From contig NZ_CP150919.1 in the NCBI RefSeq assembly GCF_039909015.1, positions 1,464,501 to 1,528,500 on the forward strand: a stretch of DNA of 64,000 nucleotides, written 5' to 3'. The stretch is from Pseudomonas grandcourensis. Its GTDB lineage: Bacteria > Pseudomonadota > Gammaproteobacteria > Pseudomonadales > Pseudomonadaceae. This document shows positions 10,348-19,270 of the stretch, piece after piece (position 1 is the stretch's first letter; each line of letters begins with the position of its first letter). The position numbers and the translations under genes were made by a program. The notes under the pieces were generated by a model that was given only the letters and a program-made list of their open reading frames with translations, made no database searches and was not told the origin of the DNA.

Positions 10348-10848
10348 TTATTTACTGATACTAAAGTTAACCATGTAACTGAAGGGTGGCCTCGTCATCT
10401 TTTTTGAGATCGTCGCGTTGCATTTGTACTGGCCATTTCCTGATGGTTCGACTGTTATCTTCCAGTCAGGTTTGTAGTCAGGCTCTAAAACGCCGTAACC
10501 AACCGGAGCATCCATTCGGGTTTTCAAGCGGCATCGATAACCATGCACTTCATATACCAGGTCGAGGCTGACAGGTTCAACTTTTTGCCTGCGAGGTTGC
10601 CAGCCTGATTTGTCGAGTGTAAATGGTCTGGGATAGGGTATGTCGAGAAATTCTTTGGTGCCTGGCCCGACATTAAACGTTATCAAGGGACCATTCAGCG
10701 GAACTTCCAAGCCCGAAATGCTCTTCAGTTTTAACGTGCCGAAAGTGTTGTTCGACAGTTTGAGGGTGATGACGGTGTCGGTCATGCTGTTTGCATTGAT
10801 TGAGTAAAATAAAAGCAATGCAAGTATTGGCAGTTTGTAAATTTGCAT
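10348..10848 (-). CDS. Secreted AT-rich protein of unknown function, paralogue of the next gene
   Basis: This 166-residue protein has a signal peptide (MQIYKLPILALLLFYSINANS) and a beta-rich mature part. I recognise no family. It shares a layout with the protein at 10882-11418. Both have an early strand with an Asn/Thr turn (LKLSNNTFGTLKL here), a 'proline-aromatic' strand, then one Cys near VHGYRC, a GNG turn and a second Cys (GQYKCNATI), ending in a strand on the C-terminus. Composition is AT-rich compared with the flanking ttgR and xenB. It may be exported to the periplasm, with the two cysteines forming a disulphide (inference). Confidence 0.72.
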   Translation of the reverse strand: MQIYKLPILALLLFYSINANSMTDTVITLKLSNNTFGTLKLKSISGLEVPLNGPLITFNVGPGTKEFLDIPYPRPFTLDKSGWQPRRQKVEPVSLDLVYEVHGYRCRLKTRMDAPVGYGVLEPDYKPDWKITVEPSGNGQYKCNATISKKMTRPPFSYMVNFSISK

Positions 10849-10881
10849 TTTTGGTTGCTCGTAGATGGGAGGTGTGGGGGG

Positions 10882-11418
10882 TTATTCCATGGTGAACTCA
10901 ATGCTCATACTATTTGGGTAACTGTTTTGCACTTCGAGAATTTCAGTTGAGCAGTCAGCCGCTTCAGTTCCCGTTGATTTGCCATTGCCCGACCAGTGGG
11001 GCACTCGTTCGGCGTCGCCTCCTTGTTTTTCCAGTCTGACTTCAATGGACGCTGTGTATAGGCATTCCTTGTTTCCCGAAACGTAGGCAAATGTTTCTGT
11101 CAGCTCGGTCGCTTTGCCGAAAGCAATAGAGCTGAAGAACTTCGGAAAGTCAGCTGCATACTCGTATCGGCCCTTGGCGGGGACATCGAACTCACTGATG
11201 GGGTAGGAGGAGTTGCTTTGTTTTTTTGTAGGCTTTGAAAGCTTCATTGTGCTGTTTGTGAGGTTTTTAAAGTGGTAGTGAATAGTCGTTGTGTCCGAGT
11301 CTTTGGATTGAATGAGTGGCTTTTGCTTTTCATTTGAAGCAAAGCTGAAGCTGCTTGTTATGAGGGCGAGTGTTAGCCCGGTCAGAGTAGCCTTTATGTG
11401 TTTTGCGAGTGGAGGCAT
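10882..11418 (-). CDS. Secreted AT-rich protein of unknown function, paralogue of the previous gene
   Basis: This protein has 178 residues from the ATG at 11418, preceded by GGAATT; an upstream start at 11454 would add 12 residues before the signal peptide. The signal peptide ends near SFSFASNE. The mature part carries KNLTNSTMKLSKP, a central aromatic strand, a Cys in GNKECLYTA, HWSGNGKSTG, a Cys in AADCSTEI and a terminal strand SMSIEFTME. The order of elements matches the protein at 10348-10848. Together they look like a tandem duplication of a small secreted beta-protein on AT-rich DNA between ttgR and xenB. The function is unknown. Confidence 0.72.
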   Translation of the reverse strand: MPPLAKHIKATLTGLTLALITSSFSFASNEKQKPLIQSKDSDTTTIHYHFKNLTNSTMKLSKPTKKQSNSSYPISEFDVPAKGRYEYAADFPKFFSSIAFGKATELTETFAYVSGNKECLYTASIEVRLEKQGGDAERVPHWSGNGKSTGTEAADCSTEILEVQNSYPNSMSIEFTME

Positions 11419-11605
11419 TGGCTTAATTCCATTTAAGTGGTGCTTGGGTGTCAATGGGTTTAAGTCATTGTTGTTCGTGAGGGGTGGTTATTCAATAAGT
11501 GGGCTGAAGTGAGTTGTTAGTTTATCTTGCTTGATGTGGGTGGAGTGCTTGATGGCGGGAAATTGAGAGGGTTAGTAAAAGCAGTATTGTTTGATTTTTA
11601 CGGAC

Positions 11606-11641
11606 AAAAAAAGGCCTCGGCGCAAGAGCGCGGAGGCCTTT
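11606..11641 (-). terminator. Intrinsic terminator of the pyeR-pyeM-xenB operon
   Basis: On the minus strand the stem GGCCTCCGCGC / GCGCCGAGGCC (with one mismatch) is followed by TTTTTTT. It lies just after the xenB stop. Confidence 0.85.
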
Positions 11642-11659
11642 GAAGCAAGAAGGTGTCAA

Positions 11660-12709
11660 TTACAGCGTCGGGTAGTCGATGTAGCCGACCGGGCCCTTGG
11701 CGTAGAACAGTTCCGGGCGCGCTTCGTTCAGCGGCGCGTCAGCCTGCAAGCGTGCCGGCAGGTCCGGGTTGGCAATGAAGGGTACGCCGAAGGCGACTGC
11801 ATCGGCCTTGCCACTGGCGAGCAACGCGTTGGCGCTGTCCTTGGTGAAACGCTCGTTGGCAATGTAAGGGCCGCCGAAGGCTTCCTTGAGTTGAGGGCCG
11901 AGGCTGTCGGCGCCTTCTTTCTCCCGCGAGCAGATGAAGGCGATGCCACGCTTGCCCAGTTCGCGAGCGACGTAGGTGAAGGTCTCGGCTAGGTTATCGT
12001 CGCCCATGTCATGCAAATCGGCGCGTGGCGACAAGTGCACACCTACACGGCCGGCACCCCAGATTTCGATGGCGGCGTCAGTCACTTCCAGCAGCAGGCG
12101 GGCACGGTTTTCCAGGGAACCGCCGTAGTTGTCCGTGCGCTGGTTGGTGCTGCTTTGCAGGAACTGGTCGAGCAGGTAACCGTTGGCGGCATGGATTTCC
12201 ACACCGTCAAAGCCGGCGGCCTTGGCGTTCTCGGCACCGACGCGGTAAGCGTCGACGATGTCGGCGATTTCAGCGGTTTCCAGGGCGCGCGGCACCGGGA
12301 AGTCGGCCAATGGACGCACCAGGCTGACGTGGCCCTTTGGCTGGATGGCGCTCGGAGCGACCGGGGCTTCATCGTTCAGGTACAAACCGTGGGAAATGCG
12401 ACCCACGTGCCACAGTTGCAGGAGGATTTTGCCGCCCGCGCCATGGATCGCCTTGGTCACGTTGGACCAGCCACGCACCTGATCGTTGGACCAGATGCCC
12501 GGGGTGTCCGGGTAGCCGACGCCCATCGGCGTGACCGAAGTGGCCTCGCTGAGGATCAGGCCGGCGGAGGCGCGTTGCACGTAGTACTCGGCCATCAGCG
12601 CGTTGGGCACGCGACCTTCGTCGGCGCGGCAGCGGGTCAGCGGCGCCATGATGATGCGGTTGGCCAACTCGAGGTCGCCCAGTTTGATCGGATCGAAAAT
12701 AGTCGTCAT
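11660..12709 (-). CDS. xenB: Xenobiotic reductase B, Old Yellow Enzyme family
   Basis: This FMN-dependent NAD(P)H ene-reductase of 349 residues starts MTTIFDPIKLGDLELANRI, the XenB/NemA type. Visible family landmarks are MAPLTRCRA, QLWHVGR, the substrate-binding HAANGYLLDQFL (His and Asn), NQRTDNYGGSLENR and the C-terminal FMN-phosphate region AVAFGVPFIANPDL. XenB reduces activated alkenes, nitroesters and nitroaromatics. It is the third gene of the operon with pyeM (30-base gap) and pyeR. Confidence 0.93.
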   Translation of the reverse strand: MTTIFDPIKLGDLELANRIIMAPLTRCRADEGRVPNALMAEYYVQRASAGLILSEATSVTPMGVGYPDTPGIWSNDQVRGWSNVTKAIHGAGGKILLQLWHVGRISHGLYLNDEAPVAPSAIQPKGHVSLVRPLADFPVPRALETAEIADIVDAYRVGAENAKAAGFDGVEIHAANGYLLDQFLQSSTNQRTDNYGGSLENRARLLLEVTDAAIEIWGAGRVGVHLSPRADLHDMGDDNLAETFTYVARELGKRGIAFICSREKEGADSLGPQLKEAFGGPYIANERFTKDSANALLASGKADAVAFGVPFIANPDLPARLQADAPLNEARPELFYAKGPVGYIDYPTL

Positions 12710-12739
12710 TTAAAGCAACCCTCGTGAGGTAATGGTTGA

Positions 12740-13906
12740 TCAGTTGGTAGCAGGGGCCAGATCGGGATTGCCGCTCTGACGGAAAGTAACCAGGGTCACC
12801 AGCAGGGCGAGTACCGCCAGTACGGCTGCCGCGAGCGGCACGCTGGTCAGGCCGAAGCCGTGGGCGATCACGCTGCCGCCGACCCAGGCACCCAAGGCGT
12901 TGCCGATGTTGAAAGCGCCGATGTTCAGGGTCGACACCAGGTTCGGTGCGGCCTTGCCGAAGGTCACCACGTTCACTTGCAGCGCCGGTACGGCGGCGAA
13001 GCACGCGGTGGCCCAGAGGAACAGGGTGATTTCGGTCGGGATCAGCGCGACGCTGGTCCAGGTCAGCACGGTGGACACTACAGCCATGGTGATGAACACA
13101 CCGATCAGCGTCGCGGCCATGCCTTTGTCGGCCAGCTTACCGCCGATGATATTGCCGACCGTCAGGCCCAGGCCGATGAGCATCAGGGTCCACGTCACGC
13201 CACGGGGCGAGACGCCGGTGACTTCGCCGAGCAGCGGCGCGACGTAGGTGAACAGGGTGAACACCGAGGCGGCGAACAGCGCGGTCATGCTCAGGGACAG
13301 CCAGATGCCGCCGCCCTTGAGTGCGGCCAGTTCGGCGCGCATGTCGAGTTTTTCTTCATCACGCTTGGCCGGCAGGAAGCGGATCAAACCGATTAGTGCG
13401 ATTACACCGATCACCGTTACGGCCCAGAAGGTCGAACGCCAGCCGGCTTCCTGGCCGAGGGCGGTGCCCAGCGGTACGCCGAGGACGTTGGCCAGGGTCA
13501 GGCCGGTGAACATCAGGGCCACGGCCGAAGCGCGTTTGTTCGCAGGCACCAGGCCGGCGGCGACCACTGAACCGATACCGAAGAAGGCGCCATGGCACAG
13601 GGCGGTGACCACACGGGCGAACATCAGCACGTTGTAGTCGCCGGCCACTGCGCAAAGCAGGTTGCCGACAATGAAAATTCCCATCAACGCCACCAGGGCT
13701 GCCTTGCGCGGCAGTTTGGCGGTGGCCAGCGCCATGAACGGCGCGCCGATGGCCACGCCCAGGGCGTAACCGGTCACCAGCCAGCCGGCACCGGGAATCG
13801 ACACACCGAGGTCAGCTGCCACGTTGGGCAGCAGGCCCATGATGACGAACTCGGTGGTGCCGATGGCGAAGGCGCTCAAGGCCAGGATGAGTAGCGAGAG
13901 GGGCAT
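12740..13906 (-). CDS. pyeM: MFS transporter of the DHA1 type (PyeM)
   Basis: This 388-residue protein has about twelve membrane helices. It starts MPLSLLILALSAFAIGTTEF and carries the short loop G-x-x-x-D-x-G region near ADKGMAATLIG. It belongs to the AraJ/YdhP-like drug/arabinose efflux group. The gene order regulator-MFS-xenB equals the pyeR-pyeM-xenB operon that I recall from P. aeruginosa (PA4354-PA4356), which gives the name. The substrate is unknown; export of an electrophile or its reduced product would fit the linked ene-reductase. Confidence 0.85.
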   Translation of the reverse strand: MPLSLLILALSAFAIGTTEFVIMGLLPNVAADLGVSIPGAGWLVTGYALGVAIGAPFMALATAKLPRKAALVALMGIFIVGNLLCAVAGDYNVLMFARVVTALCHGAFFGIGSVVAAGLVPANKRASAVALMFTGLTLANVLGVPLGTALGQEAGWRSTFWAVTVIGVIALIGLIRFLPAKRDEEKLDMRAELAALKGGGIWLSLSMTALFAASVFTLFTYVAPLLGEVTGVSPRGVTWTLMLIGLGLTVGNIIGGKLADKGMAATLIGVFITMAVVSTVLTWTSVALIPTEITLFLWATACFAAVPALQVNVVTFGKAAPNLVSTLNIGAFNIGNALGAWVGGSVIAHGFGLTSVPLAAAVLAVLALLVTLVTFRQSGNPDLAPATN

Positions 13907-13941
13907 TGTTTAATTCCTTGTCGGCCGACTGACGTTAAGGG

Positions 13942-14244
13942 TCAGAGCTCTTTACTGAAGGTTTTGAGGAACTCCTGAATGGTTTCCTCGTTGCGTTTGA
14001 AAAAATGCCACTGGCCGACTTTGCGGCTGCTGATCAGGCCGGCGCGTTGCAGGGTCGCCAGGTGTGCGGACACCGTGGACTGCGACAGGCCGCAACGTTG
14101 ATCGATCTGCCCGGCGCAAACGCCGTGCTCGTTGCTATGGGACTGGTCGGGAAATTCGACGGTCGGGTCCTTGAGCCAGTGCAGGATTTCTCGCCGTACT
14201 GGGTGTGCCAGGGCTTTTATTATTTCGTCGAGATTGATGGTCAT
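13942..14244 (-). CDS. pyeR: ArsR-family repressor (PyeR)
   Basis: This is a winged-helix ArsR-type regulator of 100 residues. It starts MTINLDEIIKALAHPVRREIL and has the recognition helix in GLSQSTVSAHLATLQRAGLI. The classical metal box ELCVCDL is replaced by HGVCAGQIDQRCGLS, so metal sensing is uncertain; a single redox-active cysteine pair is an alternative. It heads the operon with pyeM (35-base gap) and xenB. It probably autoregulates through the ATATCG palindromes at 14272-14372. Confidence 0.88.
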   Translation of the reverse strand: MTINLDEIIKALAHPVRREILHWLKDPTVEFPDQSHSNEHGVCAGQIDQRCGLSQSTVSAHLATLQRAGLISSRKVGQWHFFKRNEETIQEFLKTFSKEL

Positions 14245-14271
14245 GATGTGGGCTCGTGATGTGTAAAACGC

Positions 14272-14372
14272 TATATCGCGATGAGGCGAACTTTAAATCG
14301 GTATTTCGCGATATACAAATATGATTTGGCTCTGACCAGCTCACATTTCGGTATATCGAGTTATAACGATAT
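14272..14372. promoter_or_regulatory. Repeated ATATCG dyads, probable PyeR operators
   Basis: TATATCGCGA at 14272-14281 has an exact inverted copy TCGCGATATA at 14306-14315. A third dyad, ATATCG-N8-CGATAT, lies at 14353-14372. All lie in the gap between the divergent pyeR and acpH starts, so they could control both. Confidence 0.65.
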
Positions 14373-14414
14373 GGTGAGTGTAACAAGACAAGGGGGCAGT
14401 GCTAAGCTGCGCCC

Positions 14415-14993
14415 ATGAACTATCTCGCACATCTTCACCTCGGTGGCCAGCGTCCCGGCCAGTTGCTCGGCAGTCTGTATGGCGATTTCGTCAAGGGACG
14501 GCTGCAAGGGCAGTTCGCTCCGGAAATCGAGGGGGCTATCCAGTTGCACCGCAGCATCGACGTGTTCACCGATCGCCATCCGCTGGTGGACGTCGCACTG
14601 TCGCGTTTCTCCCTGACCCGTCGTCGCTATGCGGGGATCGTGCTCGACGTGTTTTTCGACCATTGCCTGGCTCGTGACTGGACGCTGTACGCCGACCGGC
14701 CCCTGGCGTTGTTCACCTCGGACGTTTACCGGGTGCTGTCCAGTGAACGACAACTGCCGGAGCGGCTGGCGAAGATTGCGCCGCACATGGTGGCCAATGA
14801 CTGGTTGGGGTCGTATCAGGAATTCGAAGTGCTGGATCAGGTATTGGGCGGGATCTCGCGGCGCCTGACCCGGCCGGAAGAACTGGCGGCGGCGATGCAG
14901 GAATTGCGGCGGTTGTATGAGCCGTTGAGCGAGGACTTCAGGTTGTTCTATCCGCAGTTGCAGGATTTTGCCCGGAACTATCCAACAACATAA
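14415..14993 (+). CDS. acpH: Acyl carrier protein phosphodiesterase
   Basis: AcpH removes the 4'-phosphopantetheine arm from holo-ACP, regenerating apo-ACP in the cytoplasm. The protein has 192 residues and begins MNYLAHLHLGGQRPGQLLGSL, with the conserved metal-site residues in YGDFVKGR, DVFTDRHPLV and LDVFFDHCLARDW. It is a single gene, divergent from pyeR and followed by a REP pair. Confidence 0.9.
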   Translation: MNYLAHLHLGGQRPGQLLGSLYGDFVKGRLQGQFAPEIEGAIQLHRSIDVFTDRHPLVDVALSRFSLTRRRYAGIVLDVFFDHCLARDWTLYADRPLALFTSDVYRVLSSERQLPERLAKIAPHMVANDWLGSYQEFEVLDQVLGGISRRLTRPEELAAAMQELRRLYEPLSEDFRLFYPQLQDFARNYPTT

Positions 14994-14998
14994 AACCA

Positions 14999-15090
14999 CT
15001 GTAGGAGCGAGCCTGCTCGCGATTGCGGTCTGTCATTCAGCAGCATCGTTGAATGTTAATCCGCTATCGCGAGCAGGCTCGCTCCTACAG
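14999..15090. repeat. REP pair after acpH
   Basis: CTGTAGGAGCGAGCCTGCTC is followed about 45 bases later by its inverted copy. This is the TAGGAGCGAGCCTGCTCGCGA subtype. It sits between the convergent acpH and olsA genes. Confidence 0.9.
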
Positions 15091-15100
15091 GGGGGTGTTT

Positions 15101-15892
15101 TTACGCTGCAATTGCGGGGCGCATCGGTGCTCGCTGAGGTTCGACAGCGGCTCCGAACAACGCCTTCTGCACCGCCTGCTGCGCCTCGAACGCCAGCGCC
15201 GCGCGTTCCCGGCCTTCGCAAGCGATTGGCTTGAGCAGGTGAATTTCCACACCGCCACGGTCGTTGGCAAACAACCGCATCAGATGCGACAGCAAGTCAT
15301 CGTCGCCAATAAATGGAGCCAGCGCGCAAGGCTGGCCGTCACGCACATAACGAATCGCCACCGGCTGCATCGCCACTTCGGAATCGATGGCGGCGGACAG
15401 CAGGCGGCCGTGGAAAGTACGCAGCGAACGGCCATCGGTAGTGGTGCCTTCCGGGAACATCAGCAGGGGGTGTGCCTGTTCCAGGTGACGGGTCATCTGC
15501 TTGCGGATCAACTGGCTGTCACCCGAGCCACGACGGATAAACAGGCTGCCAGCCTTGGCCGCCAACCAGCCGGCCACCGGCCAGGTGCGCACTTCGGCCT
15601 TGGACAGGAACGACAGCGGCGTGAGCATGCCCAGCAGCGGGATGTCGGTCCAGGACACGTGGTTGCTGACCCACAGCATCGGTGCCTTCGGCAGTTCGCC
15701 GTGGACGATCACGTCGAAGGGCAGGGCGTTGCTCAGGCGGGCCATGAAAAACCGCGACCAGCGCTGACGACGCGCCATCGAATGGGCCATGCCCAGGCGT
15801 TCGAACACCCCGAACACACTGGCCATGCCCAGGCCCAGCGTTACCACCAACAGCACTCGCGCGATTCGCGCGTACACCCGCAACCGGCTCAT
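15101..15892 (-). CDS. olsA: Lyso-ornithine lipid O-acyltransferase
   Basis: This PlsC-family acyltransferase of 263 residues adds the second acyl chain to lyso-ornithine lipid at the inner membrane. I chose the ATG at 15892, which overlaps the olsB stop (TAATG); it gives the N-terminal membrane anchor [20 protein letters not shown]. The HX4D motif NHVSWTD and the substrate motif MFPEGTTTDG are both present. Ornithine lipids replace phospholipids under phosphate limitation in Pseudomonas. The gene is coupled to olsB. Confidence 0.9.
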   Translation of the reverse strand: MSRLRVYARIARVLLVVTLGLGMASVFGVFERLGMAHSMARRQRWSRFFMARLSNALPFDVIVHGELPKAPMLWVSNHVSWTDIPLLGMLTPLSFLSKAEVRTWPVAGWLAAKAGSLFIRRGSGDSQLIRKQMTRHLEQAHPLLMFPEGTTTDGRSLRTFHGRLLSAAIDSEVAMQPVAIRYVRDGQPCALAPFIGDDDLLSHLMRLFANDRGGVEIHLLKPIACEGRERAALAFEAQQAVQKALFGAAVEPQRAPMRPAIAA

Positions 15893-16647
15893 TACACAGC
15901 CGCCTTGAAGTGTTTGGCGTAACGCGGGCAGAGTTCGTCGCGCTTGAGCAGGATGAACACGTCGGCGACCTGGAAGTCTTCGTCCCAGCATGGCTCGCCG
16001 CAGATCTTCGCGCCCAGGCGCATGTAGGCCTTGAGCAGCGGTGGCATTTCGGCGATCACGTTCGACGGGATGTCCAGGCTCGGCAGCGGGTTTTTCGGCT
16101 CGGCGCGCAGATGTTCGGTGCACAGGTAGCGTTCGCGCAGACGTTGCATGATCGCGTGGGCCTGCACGCCGCCATCCTGCATCGGAATGCTCGCGCAACC
16201 CATCAGATAGCTGTAGCCGCCCTGGTTCAGGACTTCGGCCAGTTCGCCCCAGAGCACGGCGATGGTGCCGCCGTTGCGGTAGGCCGGGTCGACGCAGGTG
16301 CGACCGATTTCCAGGATCGGGCCTTGCAGGTGCACCAGGCCGTGGAGGCTGAATTCTTCTTCGCTGTAGAATTTGCCCAGGCTGCTGGCCGCCGTGTGGT
16401 CGAGCAGACGGGTGGTCGCCACCAGACGCCCGGTGTTCAGGTCACGCACGCCGATGTGGGCGCAGTGAACGTCGTAGTCATCCATGTCCAGACCCAGTTC
16501 CGCGCCTTTGAGCTTGGCGTTGAACTCACCGCTGAACACGTTGAAGCGCAAGGCCTGGGCTTCCTGCAATGCCTCGGCGCCCACCAGGCGTTCGGCTTGC
16601 AGGCGGCGTTCGTTGCCGGTGTCGCTGATGCGGGCGATCTGAGTCAT
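15892..16647 (-). CDS. olsB: L-ornithine N(alpha)-acyltransferase
   Basis: OlsB transfers a 3-hydroxyacyl group from ACP to the alpha-amino group of ornithine, the first step of ornithine-lipid synthesis. It has 251 residues from the ATG at 16647, which has GGAG eight bases upstream; the longer frame to 16758 has no ribosome site. The GNAT-like acyl-binding segment is at [20 protein letters not shown]. It is translationally coupled to olsA. Confidence 0.9.
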   Translation of the reverse strand: MTQIARISDTGNERRLQAERLVGAEALQEAQALRFNVFSGEFNAKLKGAELGLDMDDYDVHCAHIGVRDLNTGRLVATTRLLDHTAASSLGKFYSEEEFSLHGLVHLQGPILEIGRTCVDPAYRNGGTIAVLWGELAEVLNQGGYSYLMGCASIPMQDGGVQAHAIMQRLRERYLCTEHLRAEPKNPLPSLDIPSNVIAEMPPLLKAYMRLGAKICGEPCWDEDFQVADVFILLKRDELCPRYAKHFKAAV

Positions 16648-16802
16648 GGCGAATCTCCGTGCGGGCTGCTCACCCGTCTTTGGGCTACAGCGAATCGACT
16701 TTCTTTGTCTAGCCGTGTTGTGCAAAGTCAGGCTATGTAGCCCCGGTGTCATCGCCATTAAGCTTTGGTGATGCTTATATGACAGCCCTCGAGGAGCCTC
16801 TT

Positions 16803-17690
16803 ATGCCCTGGCAAACCCTGTTGAACCGTCGTGATCGCTTGCCCGCCAACCCGGATCTGGCCGAAGGTTTCGCGACCTTGTTGCAGCAGTTGGGAGCGGT
16901 CACGCCGTTTGAATTGGCGGTGCTTGGCGGGCGGTTGATGGCGACGCCGGGGTTGGCGTTTCTGGTGGGCTATCAGGCGGCCTTGCGCATGCTCTGGCCG
17001 AGCGCGCCCCTGAGCCTGGGCGCGCTGTGCGCCACCGAACAGCGCAGCCTGCGCCCGGCCGACATGCAAACCCGGTTGAGCGGTTTGCGCCTGAGCGGAC
17101 GCAAGGATTTCGTCACCGCCGGCGATGCCGCCGACTGGCTACTGGTGGCGGCGCGCAGCGAGGATTCCGGCGCCGATCCACGCTTGAGCCTGGCGGTGAT
17201 CTATCGCGATGAGCCGGGTGTGCGGGTGGAAAAACTGGCGCCGATCCCGTTGATGCCGGACATCAGCCATGGCCGCTTGTTTCTGGATAACGCGCTGTGC
17301 GAGTTGCTTGCGGGGGATGGTTGGGACGCGTACGTCAAACCGTTCCGCACCCTGGAAGACATCTATGTACTGAGTGCCATGACGGCGTGGTTGTACGGCA
17401 TCGGCCAGGAATGCGATTGGCCGCAAGGCTTGCAATTGCGGTTGCTGGGGTTGCTGGCGGGGTGCGCGGAAACCAGCCGCCAGCCACCGACCCATCCGGC
17501 CGGGCATGTGTTGCTTGGCGGGTTGTTTGCGCAGTTCGAAGGGTTCAAGGCTGAGGTGAATGAGGCGCTGGCCGAGGGGCCGTCGGAGTGGGCGGCGATG
17601 TGGCAGCGGGATCAGGCGGTGATGGATTTGGCGGCCGGGGCGCGGGGCAAGCGGTTGGTGAAGGCACTGGCGGAATCTTCACTGCCTTGA
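16803..17690 (+). CDS. Acyl-CoA-dehydrogenase-like protein
   Basis: This protein has 295 residues, with the start at 16803 preceded by GAGGAG. It shows a weak resemblance to the N-terminal and middle domains of acyl-CoA dehydrogenases (LGALCATEQRSLRPADMQ, then a beta-rich segment LRLSGRKDFVTAGDAADWLLVAAR), with a short helical C-terminal part. At about half the usual length it lacks a full C-terminal helical bundle, so it may not be an active dehydrogenase. It is divergent from olsBA; a role linked to ornithine lipids is only guilt by association. Confidence 0.75.
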   Translation: MPWQTLLNRRDRLPANPDLAEGFATLLQQLGAVTPFELAVLGGRLMATPGLAFLVGYQAALRMLWPSAPLSLGALCATEQRSLRPADMQTRLSGLRLSGRKDFVTAGDAADWLLVAARSEDSGADPRLSLAVIYRDEPGVRVEKLAPIPLMPDISHGRLFLDNALCELLAGDGWDAYVKPFRTLEDIYVLSAMTAWLYGIGQECDWPQGLQLRLLGLLAGCAETSRQPPTHPAGHVLLGGLFAQFEGFKAEVNEALAEGPSEWAAMWQRDQAVMDLAAGARGKRLVKALAESSLP

Positions 17691-17692
17691 CT

Positions 17693-17780
17693 GGCCTCAT
17701 CGCGAGCAAGCTCGCTCCCACAGGGATTTCGCTCACACCAAAGATCCTTTGTAGGAGCGAGCTTGCTCGCGATGGCGGCC
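17693..17780. repeat. REP pair, tail-to-tail
   Basis: GGCCTCATCGCGAGCAAGCT and its inverted relative ending GCTCGCGATGGCGGCC flank about 30 bases. The orientation is opposite to that at 981-1070. Confidence 0.88.
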
Positions 17781-17855
17781 TGATTGGCAACATGAACTTC
17801 TGAATTGTCATCAACCTCGACTAGGCTCAGCAGGTTCAATCTCCGAGCCCTCGCC

Positions 17856-18950
17856 ATGCCCAAAGGCTTGTCCCTGATTTTCCTGCTATTGCTCAGCCTC
17901 ACGGTCCAGGCCGAAAACTGGCCCGCCGAGCAATGGCCGACCGCCCCGACGCCGACGGGGCCGGCACTTCAAGCCCTGGAGGCCTATGCCTTCCCATCCC
18001 GCGATGAGACCACTCGCCAGGGCATTCGCACCGATGCCTTGCTGGTGATTCGCGACGGCCAATTGATCTACGAACGCTACGCCGGCCCGACGACGGCCGA
18101 GACGCCGCACCTGACCTGGTCGATCAGCAAGAGCCTGATGGCCACGGTCCTCGGCGTCGCCTACGGCGAAGGCTTGTTCAAACTTGGCGACCCTGTGGCG
18201 AAGTTTTATCCGCCCCTGCAAAAATACCCCGACATGACCATGGCCGACCTGCTGCACTGGGCCTCGGGCCTGGACTGGCAGGAAGACTACGAATACGCAC
18301 CGCTCAAGTCATCGGTGGTGGCCATGCTCTACACCCGTGGTCATCACGACATGGCCGCGTTCACCGCGGCCCATGCGGAGTACGCAGCGCCCGGCCAGGC
18401 GTTTCGCTACTCCAGCGGTGACAGCAACCTGTTGTCCGCCGCGCTGAAAACCATCGTTGGTCCCAGTCGTTATCCCGACTATCCGTGGACTGCGCTGTTC
18501 GAGCCGCTGGGCATTCGCCATGCCGTGTGGGAAACCGATGCCACGGGCACTTTTGTTGCATCGTCCTATGCCTACCTCACTGCAAGGGACCTGGCCCGGG
18601 TCGGTCTGTTGATGGCCCGCGAGGGGCGCTGGGCAGACAAACAACTGTTGCCCAGGGACTGGGTGGCGTTCAACCGCGAGCCGTTTGCTCACTATCATGC
18701 CGATCAAGACGATGCCGTCCCCGGTGGCCAGTGGTGGCTCAATCGAGCCGTTGAGGGGGCATCACGACCCTGGCCCGATGCCCCCGCCGATACCTTCGCC
18801 GCACTGGGTCATTGGGGCCAGGCAATGTACGTGATCCCAAGTGAACAACTGGTGATCGTCCGCTACGGCGATGACCGCGACGGCAGTTACCGGCACAACC
18901 AATTGCTCCAGCTCGCGCTCAAGGCCTTTGCCGGGAAGGTGCAGCCATGA
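17856..18950 (+). CDS. Serine beta-lactamase-like (class C/EstB-type) hydrolase
   Basis: This is a periplasmic or secreted serine hydrolase of the beta-lactamase/penicillin-binding fold, 364 residues from the ATG at 17856. The signal peptide is MPKGLSLIFLLLLSLTVQA. The SxxK motif is SISK in TWSISKSLMATVLG; the second motif is YSS in FRYSSGDSN and the third is probably GHWG near the C-terminus. These proteins are usually esterases or peptidases rather than resistance enzymes. It overlaps the next gene by ATGA, so the two are translationally coupled. Confidence 0.85.
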   Translation: MPKGLSLIFLLLLSLTVQAENWPAEQWPTAPTPTGPALQALEAYAFPSRDETTRQGIRTDALLVIRDGQLIYERYAGPTTAETPHLTWSISKSLMATVLGVAYGEGLFKLGDPVAKFYPPLQKYPDMTMADLLHWASGLDWQEDYEYAPLKSSVVAMLYTRGHHDMAAFTAAHAEYAAPGQAFRYSSGDSNLLSAALKTIVGPSRYPDYPWTALFEPLGIRHAVWETDATGTFVASSYAYLTARDLARVGLLMAREGRWADKQLLPRDWVAFNREPFAHYHADQDDAVPGGQWWLNRAVEGASRPWPDAPADTFAALGHWGQAMYVIPSEQLVIVRYGDDRDGSYRHNQLLQLALKAFAGKVQP

Positions 18951-19270
18951 GCGGTTTCATTCGCCGTCGACCGGTCAGTTCCCTGTTGCTGATCCTGCTG
19001 ATCGCCTTGCTCGGCTGGATCTGGCACGAGCGGGTGGCGCTGTGGGCGTTTCCTGACATCATCAGCGCCTACACCGCCAAGGAATACTGTTCGTGCCGCT
19101 ACGTGATGAACAACGACGCCGAGTACTGCCATAGCTATGTGAAACAGTGGCTGCCCGCCAGCGGCTTTGTCGATGACCCGGCCGGCAAGCGTGTCACGGT
19201 CAGCGGCATGGGCCGCAGCAACAGCGCGGTGTGGATCGGCGAGCGCCAGGGCTGTCGCTTGCAGCCCTGA
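18947..19270 (+). CDS. Small membrane-anchored Cys-rich protein
   Basis: This 107-residue protein has one N-terminal membrane helix (SSLLLILLIALLGWIW) and a periplasmic part with cysteines in EYCSCRY, EYCHSY and GCRLQP. I do not recognise the family. Its start overlaps the stop of the serine hydrolase gene by four bases, so both proteins are probably made together and may act together in the envelope. Confidence 0.75.
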   Translation: MSGFIRRRPVSSLLLILLIALLGWIWHERVALWAFPDIISAYTAKEYCSCRYVMNNDAEYCHSYVKQWLPASGFVDDPAGKRVTVSGMGRSNSAVWIGERQGCRLQP

